Positions 1 through 6,296 are shown, counted from the first letter of the stretch. The stretch: 12,292 nucleotides of DNA from JBCBWG01 sp039186015 (GCA_039186015.1 JBCDAH010000134.1:1-12292); one strand, 5' to 3'. Notes: generated by a model from the sequence alone, not told the origin. Program-made: numbers and translations.

Positions 1-303
1 CGGCGCAACGCGCCGGGCCGCGTTCGCGGCCTGGGAACCGCCCTCACAGGATAGCCCGCGCTCGAGCCGCGAGCCTGCGAGCGTGCGAACAGCGCAATTC
101 AAAGACTCGCGAACAGCGCATGTCGAATAGCGTCAGCCAGTGCCCGCATTCGGACCAGTGCGCTATTAGCACTAGTTCAGCTTGCTGCTAACACGCTGAG
201 TTGCTTAAGAATTTAGCAGATGTGATGGGTCGATGTGCTTGACGAGCGGGTTATCGAGGCCGCACCTTTCATAGATTGGTGTTGACTCGCAACGGAGATC
301 CGC
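1..303. other. Left-end stretch without a convincing gene
   Basis: No complete gene is supported here. One forward frame is open from base 2 to a TAG at 128-130, and another from base 1 to a TAG at 52-54. Either could be the 3' end of a gene starting left of the window, but neither tail resembles a family I recognise. The stretch holds a 12-bp direct repeat GCGAACAGCGCA at 85-96 and 109-120, exactly 24 bp apart. It also holds a 7-bp inverted repeat CTGCTAA/TTAGCAG (185-191 and 213-219) about 90 nt upstream of the usg start. A TTGACG hexamer lies at 239-244, but I could not pair it with a good -10 box. Confidence 0.5.
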
Positions 304-585
304 ATGGCAGCACAGCGACCCGACGCCGCATTCGTCGATCAGTTGAAAGGCTGGAGCCTGACAACGGCTGAAATCCTCTACCGCATGCCGGACTATCCCG
401 CATTGCTGCAGTCCTACGTCTGGCAGGACTATGACGAGCATCCGCGCTTTCCGAAGTTGATTAAGTTCCTCGACTTTTGGCACGGCAACCTGGATGGCGA
501 ACTCTATCAAGTTCGCGTCGCGCATCGGGGCCTGATTGCCCCAGCCGAGATTTCCCGCATCGATGGTGAGTTTCGCATCCATTAA
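304..585 (+). CDS. usg: Usg family protein (function unknown)
   Basis: This 93-residue protein closely matches the Usg family as I remember it. Members share an LKGxxLTTAEILYRxPDxPxLLQ block (residues about 14-38), a YVWQDYDxxPxFPxLxKFLDFW block (39-60), and the C-terminal pattern VRVAHxxLIxPAE...DGEFRxH. Both length and colinearity fit a complete gene. The start is ATG at 304, with GGAG at 294-297 six bases upstream. Usg was named from its position near tryptophan-biosynthesis genes in Caulobacter; its biochemical role is not established. No trp gene is visible here. It is transcribed toward the TPR gene, with 41 nt between the two stop codons. An aromatic-rich, soluble small protein with no signal peptide or membrane segment suggests a cytoplasmic location. 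Confidence 0.9.
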   Translation: MAAQRPDAAFVDQLKGWSLTTAEILYRMPDYPALLQSYVWQDYDEHPRFPKLIKFLDFWHGNLDGELYQVRVAHRGLIAPAEISRIDGEFRIH

Positions 586-626
586 TTCGCAGTCATTGAT
601 ATGCAGGTGTCGCGCGTTTACAGATG

Positions 627-1076
627 TTATTGGCCGCGCGCCGCGATCGCGTCCTCGGCCTCTTCAATGTTGTCCTGCATCATTGAAGCGTCGGCGCCGT
701 TTGCCAGGGCCTGTTTGTAGTACGTGATCGCCGTCTCGTACTCGCCGAGAAAGAAGTAAGCAGCGCCAATCTGCCCTTCACATTCGCCGAGCTCTTCAGG
801 ATGCTGGCGGGCGATGTCTTCATAGGCGGCAATACATTCGCGAAATGCGCCGCTGGTCATGAGATGCGCGGCGGCGTTGATTTTTTGTGAGACCGGCAAT
901 CCGGCGTCACTGATGTTCTCCATGACTGCGGCTTGCAGTTTCGCGGCCTCATCAAGGCTGACGCCCTGTCCCGGTTGATCTGAGACGAACACGGACGCGC
1001 TGGTCGTTTCCGTTCGGTTTGACTTCGTCTGTTCTGGACCGCCCGCGCCAAAGAGCTTTTTCAAAAATCCCATCAT
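627..1076 (-). CDS. Small tetratricopeptide-repeat protein
   Basis: This is a 149-residue acidic protein. The N-terminus (MMGFLKKLFGAGG) is a short basic, amphipathic segment that could touch a membrane but is too short for a transmembrane helix. A polar linker runs to about residue 40. Two TPR-like helical hairpins follow: about 64-95 (INAAAHLMTSGAFRECIAAYEDIARQHP) and about 98-131 (IGAAYFFLGEYETAITYYKQAL), the latter with the usual small/aromatic pattern. TPRs normally bind partner proteins or peptides, so a scaffold role is inferred; no catalytic motif is visible. The ATG at 1076 has GGGGGA at 1085-1090, eight bases upstream. A second in-frame ATG follows directly. The gene lies between usg and IS debris and appears to be a single transcription unit. 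Confidence 0.85.
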   Translation of the reverse strand: MMGFLKKLFGAGGPEQTKSNRTETTSASVFVSDQPGQGVSLDEAAKLQAAVMENISDAGLPVSQKINAAAHLMTSGAFRECIAAYEDIARQHPEELGECEGQIGAAYFFLGEYETAITYYKQALANGADASMMQDNIEEAEDAIAARGQ

Positions 1077-1137
1077 ATCGGTTGTCCCCCAAACACAACG
1101 TCGCGGGCCTCGTGTCTGACAAAGATGTCACCGGTTA

Positions 1138-1287
1138 GGAGGGGTGGCGATGCGCCCGTATAGCGTGGTTCGCGAGCGCGTCGTCAACGATTGCCTCGAT
1201 CACACGCGGCGGATGCTTGGTCGGCACCCGATCTTCAAGGTCCACACAGCTGAACATCGAACCGCTCGTCGTGTCCGATCCCCGCAT
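1138..1287 (-). pseudogene. Truncated IS transposase (N-terminal fragment)
   Basis: On the minus strand an ATG at 1287 opens a 49-residue frame ending at a TAA at 1138-1140. It begins MRGSDTTSGSMFSCVDLEDR and continues VPTKHPPRVIEAIVDDALA. This strongly resembles the N-terminus of DDE transposases of the IS5/IS1182 type as I remember them (MRGSD...SGSLFSYVDLE.RVP..HPLR.I..IV..AL). Those proteins are several hundred residues long. Here similarity stops after about 40 residues and nonhomologous DNA follows, so this is a remnant. A GGAGGGG Shine-Dalgarno lies just upstream (about 1292-1298), and beyond it an 8-bp palindrome at 1298-1315 that may belong to the IS end. The opposite strand has an apparent 62-codon frame with a good SD, which I treat as a shadow of this fragment. 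Confidence 0.75.
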
Positions 1288-1297
1288 CGCGCCCCTC

Positions 1298-1315
1298 CTT
1301 CGCATTTATGCGAAG
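1298..1315. repeat. Hairpin upstream of the transposase fragment
   Basis: CTTCGCAT at 1298-1305 is mirrored by ATGCGAAG at 1308-1315, giving a tight stem around a TTTA turn. It lies 5' of the truncated transposase start on its strand. It may be part of the insertion-sequence end or its promoter-proximal leader. No T-run follows on either strand, so a terminator is unlikely. Confidence 0.6.
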
Positions 1316-1356
1316 AGGGAGGCATGTTCGCATGACCGCGGCAATGTGTGAGAGAA

Positions 1357-1593
1357 TTAACAGCCTGCTAGATCATTCTTTGATCTTAATTCGGATGAGG
1401 TTACGGCGGACGATGAGTTCGCCGTGACCCAGAGCATGTCAGATCGCAATCGCGACATCTTGAATTGGCTGAGGAACTGCATGATCACGACACTCAGCAC
1501 GAGCATGACGCCAAGCGTTACGAGCATCGCAAACCACACATTCCTAGTTCTCTTGTATCTCGTCTCCAGCAAGACGGGAGTGTGCGGCGGCAA
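1357..1593 (-). CDS. Small single-pass membrane protein (hypothetical)
   Basis: I do not recognise this 78-residue protein. It has a basic N-terminus (ETRYKRTRN, residues 10-18), then one strongly hydrophobic segment at about 20-42 (WFAMLVTLGVMLVLSVVIMQF), then a basic stretch (KMSRLR) and a polar C-terminal tail. The start is probably the TTG at 1593, three bases after the stop of the upstream membrane gene, which suggests translational coupling. No strong SD is visible, so the start is uncertain. The stop is TAA at 1357-1359. A 6-bp hairpin (AGATCA/TGATCT, 1370-1386) lies inside its 3' end. Base composition is visibly richer in A+T than the operons to the right, in keeping with acquired DNA. 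Pairing with the adjacent two-helix protein suggests a small membrane complex, which is inference. Confidence 0.5.
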   Translation of the reverse strand: MPPHTPVLLETRYKRTRNVWFAMLVTLGVMLVLSVVIMQFLSQFKMSRLRSDMLWVTANSSSAVTSSELRSKNDLAGC

Positions 1594-1596
1594 TGA

Positions 1597-1863
1597 CTAA
1601 TTCGCCAAATCTTTCAGATACGGCAACACGAGACCGCAGACGATAACCGTACCAATGAACCAAGCGTAGAAAGCCCACAAACAGCGCCGCATTGCTCGAT
1701 GTTCCACGGATTGCCTTGCTGCATGACTCCAGAAATATGCTCCGCTGTTTTTCTGCATGGCGCTTGCCCGATATTTCCAGAATCGCCATAAACTGAGCAG
1801 GCTGAAGCTGAATCCGGTTATCCCGAACGCGGCGGTCAAGGCGTAGAAAAGAGTGCTCAACAT
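1597..1863 (-). CDS. Small two-helix membrane protein (hypothetical)
   Basis: This 88-residue protein is not one I recognise. Two hydrophobic helices are clear: about 4-27 (TLFYALTAAFGITGFSFSLL) and about 61-82 (CLWAFYAWFIGTVIVCGLVL). A basic, aromatic-rich loop (WRFWKYRAS...HAARQSVEHRAMRR) joins them. The charge pattern suggests that this loop faces the cytoplasm. The ATG at 1863 has only a close GAGG two bases upstream, so the start is moderately supported. The stop TAG at 1597-1599 is three bases before the TTG of the next gene, making a two-gene unit. A longer overlapping frame (1544-2005, same strand) lacks any protein-like pattern, whereas this frame has the W/F/L-rich helices expected of real coding. 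Confidence 0.6.
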   Translation of the reverse strand: MLSTLFYALTAAFGITGFSFSLLSLWRFWKYRASAMQKNSGAYFWSHAARQSVEHRAMRRCLWAFYAWFIGTVIVCGLVLPYLKDLAN

Positions 1864-2055
1864 AGCCTCGACATTCTTCAGAATATGAAATCGCCCGCGC
1901 TAAGATCGCCGACGTTGACATGGTATGACGCCAACACAGTGGCGTGCGCCAGCGGGCCGGCTGAACGCGTGTCACTGCTCGTTTTGTGTTGGTGCGGCGC
2001 ATCAATCAAATCAGCCCTGCGCGAAACACTCGTCATGCGCCTTGACGTCTGAGAC

Positions 2056-2074
2056 GGCTGTCTATCAGACAGCC
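2056..2074. repeat. 8-bp stem, 3-nt loop palindrome
   Basis: GGCTGTCT (2056-2063) and AGACAGCC (2067-2074) form a perfect 8-bp inverted repeat around ATC. There is no adjacent T-run. It could be a protein-binding dyad or a small RNA hairpin; its function is unknown. Confidence 0.6.
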
Positions 2075-2135
2075 CAAGACCTTTGCCACCGTTGCAGCAC
2101 GACGAGATCATTGCCACCATGGGCGGAATCACTAC

Positions 2136-2178
2136 GCCGGCCCACCCCCATCTGCCGGTTCAACTTGGCCGGCCACCC
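2136..2178. repeat. Two GCCGGCC(C)ACCC motifs, possible IS21-type end
   Basis: GCCGGCCCACCC at 2136-2147 and GCCGGCCACCC at 2168-2178 recur at about 32-bp spacing. From memory, IS21-family ends carry multiple copies of a similar GGTGGCCGGC-type repeat with nearby GGAAT/ATTCC, and GGAAT occurs at 2125-2129. No istA or istB reading frame is present, so at most this is an end remnant. Confidence 0.3.
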
Positions 2179-2208
2179 ATGAAATCGTGCCGTTGGATGG
2201 CCCAACGA

Positions 2209-2226
2209 CATCGGATGTTTCCGATG
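2209..2226. repeat. Hairpin A of a mutually complementary pair
   Basis: CATCGGA and TCCGATG flank TGTT, giving a 7-bp stem with a tetraloop. Its core CGGATGTTTCCG (2212-2223) is the exact reverse complement of the core of the hairpin at 2244-2269, so the two can fold separately or pair with each other. Confidence 0.65.
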
Positions 2227-2243
2227 GTGTTTACTCAAGAATG

Positions 2244-2269
2244 CTGAACTCGGAAACATCCGAGTTCAG
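2244..2269. repeat. Hairpin B: perfect 10-bp stem, 6-nt loop
   Basis: CTGAACTCGG (2244-2253) and CCGAGTTCAG (2260-2269) flank AAACAT. The core CGGAAACATCCG (2251-2262) is the reverse complement of hairpin A. On the plus strand the hairpin is followed by GGCGGGGG rather than a T-run. On the minus strand it is followed by ATTCTTGAG, a poor terminator tail. AGTTCAGG recurs at 2313-2320. Confidence 0.7.
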
Positions 2270-2382
2270 GGCGGGGGTGTGGGATGGTTCCAGCTAAACC
2301 TGAAACGCACTAAGTTCAGGACTCACGGCTGATGCGCTCAAAGCAGTCACCGTGCTCATGAGCCTATGGAGGACGCCCCGGC

Positions 2383-3411
2383 ATGACCTTGCCCGACACA
2401 ACTTTGCCCGACACAGCTTTGCCTGACACGATGACGTACGTGAAACTGGATGGATTTGGCGGACCGGAGGTGCTCAAGCCTGATACGATGGCCGTGCCGC
2501 AGCCGAGTGACGGCGAGATCCTGGTCAAAGTGGCGGCGGCCGGTGTCAATCGACCGGATGTGCAACAGCGCATGGGACGCTACAATCCGCCGCCAGGTAC
2601 GACCCAGGTTCCGGGATTGGAGATCGCCGGTGAGGTGGTTGCGCTGGGCGCCGGAACGTCGCGCTATCAAGTCGGTGACAAGGTGTGTGCGCTCGTGGCC
2701 GGAGGTGGATATGCGGAGTACTGCGTCGCGCCGGAGCCACAGGTTCTACCGGTACCGGCCGGACTGAGTCTCTTGGAAGCTGGTGGTGTGCCGGAGACGT
2801 TTTTCACGGTCTGGACCAATGTGTTCGATCGCGGCCGACTGCAATCCGGTGAAACATTACTGATCCACGGCGGAACCAGCGGCATTGGCACAACGGCGAT
2901 ACAGCTCGCCCGTGAGTTCGGCGCCCGCGTTTTCGTGACCGCCGGCAGTGCCGAAAAATGCCAAGCCTGCCGCGACCTCGGAGCCGAGCGGGCCATCAAT
3001 TATCGCGACGAGGACTTCGTGTCTGTCGTCAAAGAGCTGACTGATCGCAAAGGCGTCGATGTTATTCTGGACATGGTCGGCGGCGACTACGTGCCGCGTA
3101 ACATTGACTCGCTTGCCGTCGAGGGGCGTCTTGTCCAGATCGCATGGTTGGGTGGATCGGAGGTGTCCGCCAACTTCATGAAGCTGATGCTCAAGCGTTT
3201 GACGTGGACCGGTTCAACTCTGCGCCCGCGTTCGGTTGAGCAGAAGGCCGAAATCGCACGATCACTGGAAGCCAAGGTCTGGCCGCTTATTGCCGCCGGC
3301 AAGGTCAAGCCCGTTATGTATCAGACGTTTCCGCTTTCGGAGGCGGCCGACGCCCATCGGCTGATGGAGTCCAGCGTGCACATTGGCAAAATCATGCTGA
3401 GTACAGGTTAA
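2383..3411 (+). CDS. NAD(P)H-quinone oxidoreductase, PIG3/zeta-crystallin-like (MDR family)
   Basis: This 342-residue protein belongs to the zinc-free medium-chain dehydrogenase/reductase family. It has the GroES-like opening MTYVKLDGFGGPEVL, the AAAGVNRPDVQQRMGRYNPPPG block and PGLEIAGEVVALG, then a nucleotide-binding segment IHGGTSGIGTTAIQLAREFGA (from about residue 161). These match the PIG3 subgroup, which reduces quinones or enones with NADPH. Zinc-binding cysteines typical of alcohol dehydrogenases are absent. The ATG at 2383 has a good TGGAGG (2367-2372), whereas the family's usual start would be the ATG at 2431, which has no SD. The extra 16 residues are MTLPDT-TLPDT-ALPDT, a threefold 15-bp tandem repeat. 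It is the first gene of a three-gene operon, 42 nt ahead of the ThDP enzyme. Its natural substrate is not evident. Confidence 0.9.
   Translation: MTLPDTTLPDTALPDTMTYVKLDGFGGPEVLKPDTMAVPQPSDGEILVKVAAAGVNRPDVQQRMGRYNPPPGTTQVPGLEIAGEVVALGAGTSRYQVGDKVCALVAGGGYAEYCVAPEPQVLPVPAGLSLLEAGGVPETFFTVWTNVFDRGRLQSGETLLIHGGTSGIGTTAIQLAREFGARVFVTAGSAEKCQACRDLGAERAINYRDEDFVSVVKELTDRKGVDVILDMVGGDYVPRNIDSLAVEGRLVQIAWLGGSEVSANFMKLMLKRLTWTGSTLRPRSVEQKAEIARSLEAKVWPLIAAGKVKPVMYQTFPLSEAADAHRLMESSVHIGKIMLSTG
2386..2430 (+). repeat. Three tandem 15-bp repeats encoding (T/A)LPDT
   Basis: ACCTTGCCCGACACA, ACTTTGCCCGACACA and GCTTTGCCTGACACG lie head to tail in frame at the very start of the quinone oxidoreductase gene. 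They encode TLPDT, TLPDT and ALPDT. Between neighbouring units only two or four bases differ, so the expansion looks fairly recent. Copy number could vary by slippage without changing the frame. Confidence 0.9.
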
Positions 3412-3453
3412 GCGCAGGCTGAGCCTGGCACATGTCGATTGGGAGGATGTGAC

Positions 3454-5178
3454 ATGGAGCCGTCAGAGCCCCGTCAGACCAACGAAACGGTTGCAATGCG
3501 CATTGCAGGTGCGTTCCGCCGTCACGGGGTCGATTTGGTTTTTGGTCAATCGATTCCGAGTGCGTTCCACCTCGTCGCGCCGCAGTTTGGCATAACGCAA
3601 GCTGCGTATCGGACGGAGAATGCCGGCGGTGCTATGGCGGATGGCTACGCCCGTATCGCGAGACGCGTCGGTGTCGTCACGGCGCAGAATGGCCCCGCGG
3701 CGACGTTGCTGGTGCCGCCGTTGGCCGAAGCGCTCAAGGCGTCGGTTCCGGTCATCGCACTGGTGCAGGACGTTGCGCTCACCGCTACCGGCCGGAATGC
3801 GTTCCAAGAACTCGATCATCTGCGATTGTTCGACGGGTGCGCGAAGTGGGTTCGTCGCATCGACCATGTTTCCCGCGTTGACGATACGATCGACATGGCG
3901 TTTACGGCGGCAACAAGTGGCCGGCCCGGACCTGCTGTTCTGCTGGTGCCGGCTGACCTCTTGAACGTGGTGGCGCAGCCCGTTGAGGTGCGGACGGCGG
4001 GTCTTGGGCACACGCCGCTCGATCGGTCAACCCCGGATCCGGCCAAGGTTGCGGAAGCGGCAGCGCTGCTGTCCGCGGCCGAGCGACCGCTCGTTATCGC
4101 CGGCGGTGGTGTGCACACATCGGACGCGTCCGAGGCGTTGATGCGGCTTCAGGAGACGTGCCATCTGCCGGTTGCAACGACCGTCATGGGCAAGGGATGC
4201 GTGGACGAGACCCATACACTGTCCCTCGGCGTTGTCGGGTACGCCATGGGTAAGGGCAGCCGGACGGCGGCGCTGCGGCCGATGATCGAAGACGCGGATG
4301 TCATTCTTCTGATCGGAAACCGGACCAACCAGAACGGCACCGACAGCTGGACCCTGTACCCGAAGACCGCGCGTTACATTCACGTTGACATTGACGGGAC
4401 GGAGATCGGCCGGAACTATGAGGCCGTCCGCCTGGTCGGCGATGCGCGCCGTGCCATCGATGCCTTACGTTTTGCGGTGACCAGTACCGGCCTCCATAAG
4501 CGTGCCGCCGTACGCGGTGACGTTGCGGCTCGGATTACAGCTGCGATGGACAGCTGGCGCAGTACCACGCTGTCCATTCGCACCGATGGCCAAACCCCGG
4601 TACGGCCTGAGCAAGTGATGGATGTCCTCGATCGCGGAATTGATGGCGACACCATCGTTGTGGCGGATGCGAGTTACGCCTCGATTTGGGTCGCGAACTA
4701 TCTCACGGCGCGCAAGGCGGGGCAGCGGTTCCTGACTCCGCGCGGGCTTGCCGGACTCGGGTGGGGCTTGCCCATGGCGATTGGCGCGAAGCTGGCCGCT
4801 CCCGATAAACGCGTTGTGTGCCTCGCCGGGGATGGCGGGTTCGCACATACGTGGGCTGAACTCGAAATGCTCCGTCGTATGGATCTCGACATCACCGTGT
4901 TGGTGCTGAACAATCAGGTCTTGGGCTATCAGAAGGATGCCGAGGATGCGACTTTCGGTGCGCATACGGACGCGTGCTACTTTGAGCCGGTTGATCATGC
5001 GATGATTGCGCGCGCCTGCGGCTGCGAGGCGGCAACTGTTGCGACGCCCGACGATCTGGCGCCCGCCCTCAGCCATGCACTGGGAAGCGGAACGCCTTAT
5101 CTGGTTGACATTCAAATCGATCCCGAGGCCCGGCCGCCGATCACGGCGTTCGAGGGTCAGTTCAGAGATCCGTACTAA
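3454..5178 (+). CDS. Thiamine-diphosphate-dependent enzyme, acetolactate-synthase-like
   Basis: The protein has 574 residues, about the usual length for the acetolactate synthase / pyruvate oxidase superfamily. The N-terminal ThDP-binding (PYR) domain carries the activating glutamate in YRTENAGGAMADGYAR (E55). The central domain spans roughly 180-340. The C-terminal PP domain has the metal/ThDP motif GDGGFAHTW (459-467) closing with NN at 486-487, the standard GDG-X-NN signature. The ATG at 3454 is preceded by GGGAGG (3441-3446), so an upstream in-frame TTG at 3439 is rejected. Homologues I recall are annotated only generically (IlvB-like), and no regulatory small subunit is adjacent, so a biosynthetic acetolactate synthase is unlikely. 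It lies between a quinone oxidoreductase and an SDR (stop-to-start gap 11 nt), suggesting carboligation or decarboxylation of a 2-oxo acid followed by reduction. The substrate is unknown. Confidence 0.88.
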   Translation: MEPSEPRQTNETVAMRIAGAFRRHGVDLVFGQSIPSAFHLVAPQFGITQAAYRTENAGGAMADGYARIARRVGVVTAQNGPAATLLVPPLAEALKASVPVIALVQDVALTATGRNAFQELDHLRLFDGCAKWVRRIDHVSRVDDTIDMAFTAATSGRPGPAVLLVPADLLNVVAQPVEVRTAGLGHTPLDRSTPDPAKVAEAAALLSAAERPLVIAGGGVHTSDASEALMRLQETCHLPVATTVMGKGCVDETHTLSLGVVGYAMGKGSRTAALRPMIEDADVILLIGNRTNQNGTDSWTLYPKTARYIHVDIDGTEIGRNYEAVRLVGDARRAIDALRFAVTSTGLHKRAAVRGDVAARITAAMDSWRSTTLSIRTDGQTPVRPEQVMDVLDRGIDGDTIVVADASYASIWVANYLTARKAGQRFLTPRGLAGLGWGLPMAIGAKLAAPDKRVVCLAGDGGFAHTWAELEMLRRMDLDITVLVLNNQVLGYQKDAEDATFGAHTDACYFEPVDHAMIARACGCEAATVATPDDLAPALSHALGSGTPYLVDIQIDPEARPPITAFEGQFRDPY

Positions 5179-5189
5179 GGAGAGGCGCC

Positions 5190-5993
5190 GTGGAAGATCC
5201 GCAACATGATGGCGCTCTGCCTGACCCTTCAACACTGTTCCGGATCGATGGCGCCGTAGCTGTCGTAACCGGTGCGGGCTCGGGCATTGGTCGGATGGCG
5301 GCGCGTGTTCTTGCCCAAGCGGGGGGCGTCGCGATTGCGACAGACCGTGATGGAGACGCCGCATCTGAGACGGCCGACTTGATTGCACGTGATGGATGCT
5401 CGGGAGCGGCCTACGCAATGGACGTAACCGAGGAGGCGTCCGTCGTCGATGTGTTTGCCCGGATCGAAACCGACCACGGTCGCGTCGGTGTTCTGGTCAA
5501 CAACGCCGGCATTATCGACAAAGCACCAACCGAAACGTTGACCCTTGCCCAGTGGCAACGCGTCATCGATGTCAATTTGACCGGTGTTTTTCTGTGCGCG
5601 CGTGAGGCCGGGCGTCAGATGCTGGCCGATGGGCAGGGGTCCATCATCAACATCTCGTCGATTTGGGGCCACGTTGGCGGGCCGTACTCGGCCAACCTGT
5701 CCTATCACACGAGCAAGGGCGCCGTCGTTAATCTGACGCGGGCCCTGGCCGTTGAGTGGGGACCGCGCGGGGTGCGGGTCAACGACATTGCGCCGACCTT
5801 TCTCAAGACCGCGCTGACCGAGTCGCTGTTTGCCGACGAGGCGCTTCATTCCGAACTCGCGCAAACAACACCGTTACGCAGAACCGGCGCGCCCGCCGAC
5901 CTCGCTGGTGCAATTCTCTACCTGGCGAGCCCGGCGTCCGCGTTGGTGACCGGGCTGAGCTTGAAAGTCGACGGTGGGTGGACCGCGCAGTAA
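5190..5993 (+). CDS. Short-chain dehydrogenase/reductase (SDR)
   Basis: This 267-residue classical SDR has the cofactor motif TGAGSGIG (27-34), NNAG (104-107), the active-site serine in NISS (about 157) and catalytic YHTSK (Y172, K176). The C-terminal GLSLKVDGGW is typical of 3-oxoacyl/gluconate-type dehydrogenases. There appears to be a two-residue insertion between the serine and the tyrosine (S157 to Y172). The GTG at 5190 has AAGGAG (5177-5182), which overlaps the stop of the ThDP gene, seven bases upstream. The gene therefore belongs to the same operon and probably acts on the product of its neighbour, reducing a keto group or oxidising a hydroxyl. An aspartate following the second strand (ATDRDGD) suggests NAD(H) preference; this is inference. 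Confidence 0.88.
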   Translation: MEDPQHDGALPDPSTLFRIDGAVAVVTGAGSGIGRMAARVLAQAGGVAIATDRDGDAASETADLIARDGCSGAAYAMDVTEEASVVDVFARIETDHGRVGVLVNNAGIIDKAPTETLTLAQWQRVIDVNLTGVFLCAREAGRQMLADGQGSIINISSIWGHVGGPYSANLSYHTSKGAVVNLTRALAVEWGPRGVRVNDIAPTFLKTALTESLFADEALHSELAQTTPLRRTGAPADLAGAILYLASPASALVTGLSLKVDGGWTAQ

Positions 5994-6142
5994 CGCGCGT
6001 CAAGGCTTACATGGAGGAGCCGCCGCGTAGACGTCTCTGCTAACACGCCGAGTCCCATGCTAGATTGTCCATCGTTCGACAGACTCGTGCTCCGTTTAGG
6101 CATAGGTTGGCCGCAGCCCTCGCCCCCGTTGCACCATGGATG

Positions 6143-6159
6143 CCGGTGACACGCACCGG
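6143..6159. repeat. REP-like hairpin unit 1
   Basis: CCGGTG (6143-6148) and CACCGG (6154-6159) flank ACACG, within the context GGATGCCGGTGACACGCACC. On the minus strand this reads as GTCATCCCGGTGCGTGTC, a form I recall from dispersed extragenic palindromes in proteobacteria. Confidence 0.5.
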
Positions 6160-6242
6160 GATGACCGTTTGGGTGGAGAGACAGCAGGATTGCAGACACG
6201 CGGATACGGGTTGCAAACACCGAGTCGGCTTGGCTCTCGGTC

Positions 6243-6296
6243 CGCGGCACATCCACCGATGCCATCCCGGCGAAGGCCGGGATCCACAGTGCCGCG
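6243..6296. repeat. Nested palindrome, REP-like unit 2
   Basis: An inner perfect 8-bp stem, ATCCCGGC/GCCGGGAT (6264-6271 and 6276-6283), encloses a GAAG tetraloop. An outer perfect 8-bp inverted repeat, CGCGGCAC/GTGCCGCG (6243-6250 and 6289-6296), flanks it. The inner CCCGGCGAAGGCCGGGATCC is a sequence I recognise from multicopy intergenic palindromes in many proteobacteria. Confidence 0.65.

Larger units (their letters stand above)
1864..2382. other. 519-nt non-coding stretch with hairpins and possible IS debris
   Basis: No frame here looks like a real protein; the frames present are short and low in protein-like pattern. The stretch is unusually dense in dyads: 2056-2074, 2191-2207, 2209-2226, 2244-2269 and 2299-2320. 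It also carries two copies of a GCCGGCC(C)ACCC motif at 2136-2147 and 2168-2178. Together with the transposase fragment at 1138-1287 it looks like an accessory patch scarred by mobile elements. The promoter of the downstream quinone oxidoreductase operon must lie in its right part, but I could not assign -35/-10 boxes. Confidence 0.6.

Noticed and set aside
1150..1335. 62-codon + strand ORF with a strong AGGAGGGG Shine-Dalgarno
   Set aside because: It lies antisense to a recognisable transposase N-terminal fragment and its peptide is rich in R/H/P with no family pattern, so I read it as a shadow.
1544..2005. 153-codon minus-strand ORF overlapping the membrane-protein genes
   Set aside because: The overlapping frame at 1597-1863 has two clear transmembrane helices; this one is Arg/Ser-rich without structure.
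3415..3427. CAGGC-TGA-GCCTG hairpin between the quinone oxidoreductase and the ThDP gene as a terminator
   Set aside because: It is a 5-bp stem without a T-run, and the short gap with a good downstream SD favours co-transcription.
3439..3453. TTG start five codons upstream for the ThDP enzyme
   Set aside because: The GGGAGG Shine-Dalgarno lies within those codons and is well spaced for the ATG at 3454.
4465..5418. 317-codon minus-strand ORF
   Set aside because: It is antisense to the ThDP enzyme and SDR, both with intact motifs; the peptide is Arg/His/Pro-rich, as expected from a GC-rich shadow frame.
6011..6043. Ten-codon ORF (MEEPPRRRLC) after the SDR gene
   Set aside because: Only a weak AAGG precedes it and it is too short to support as a gene.
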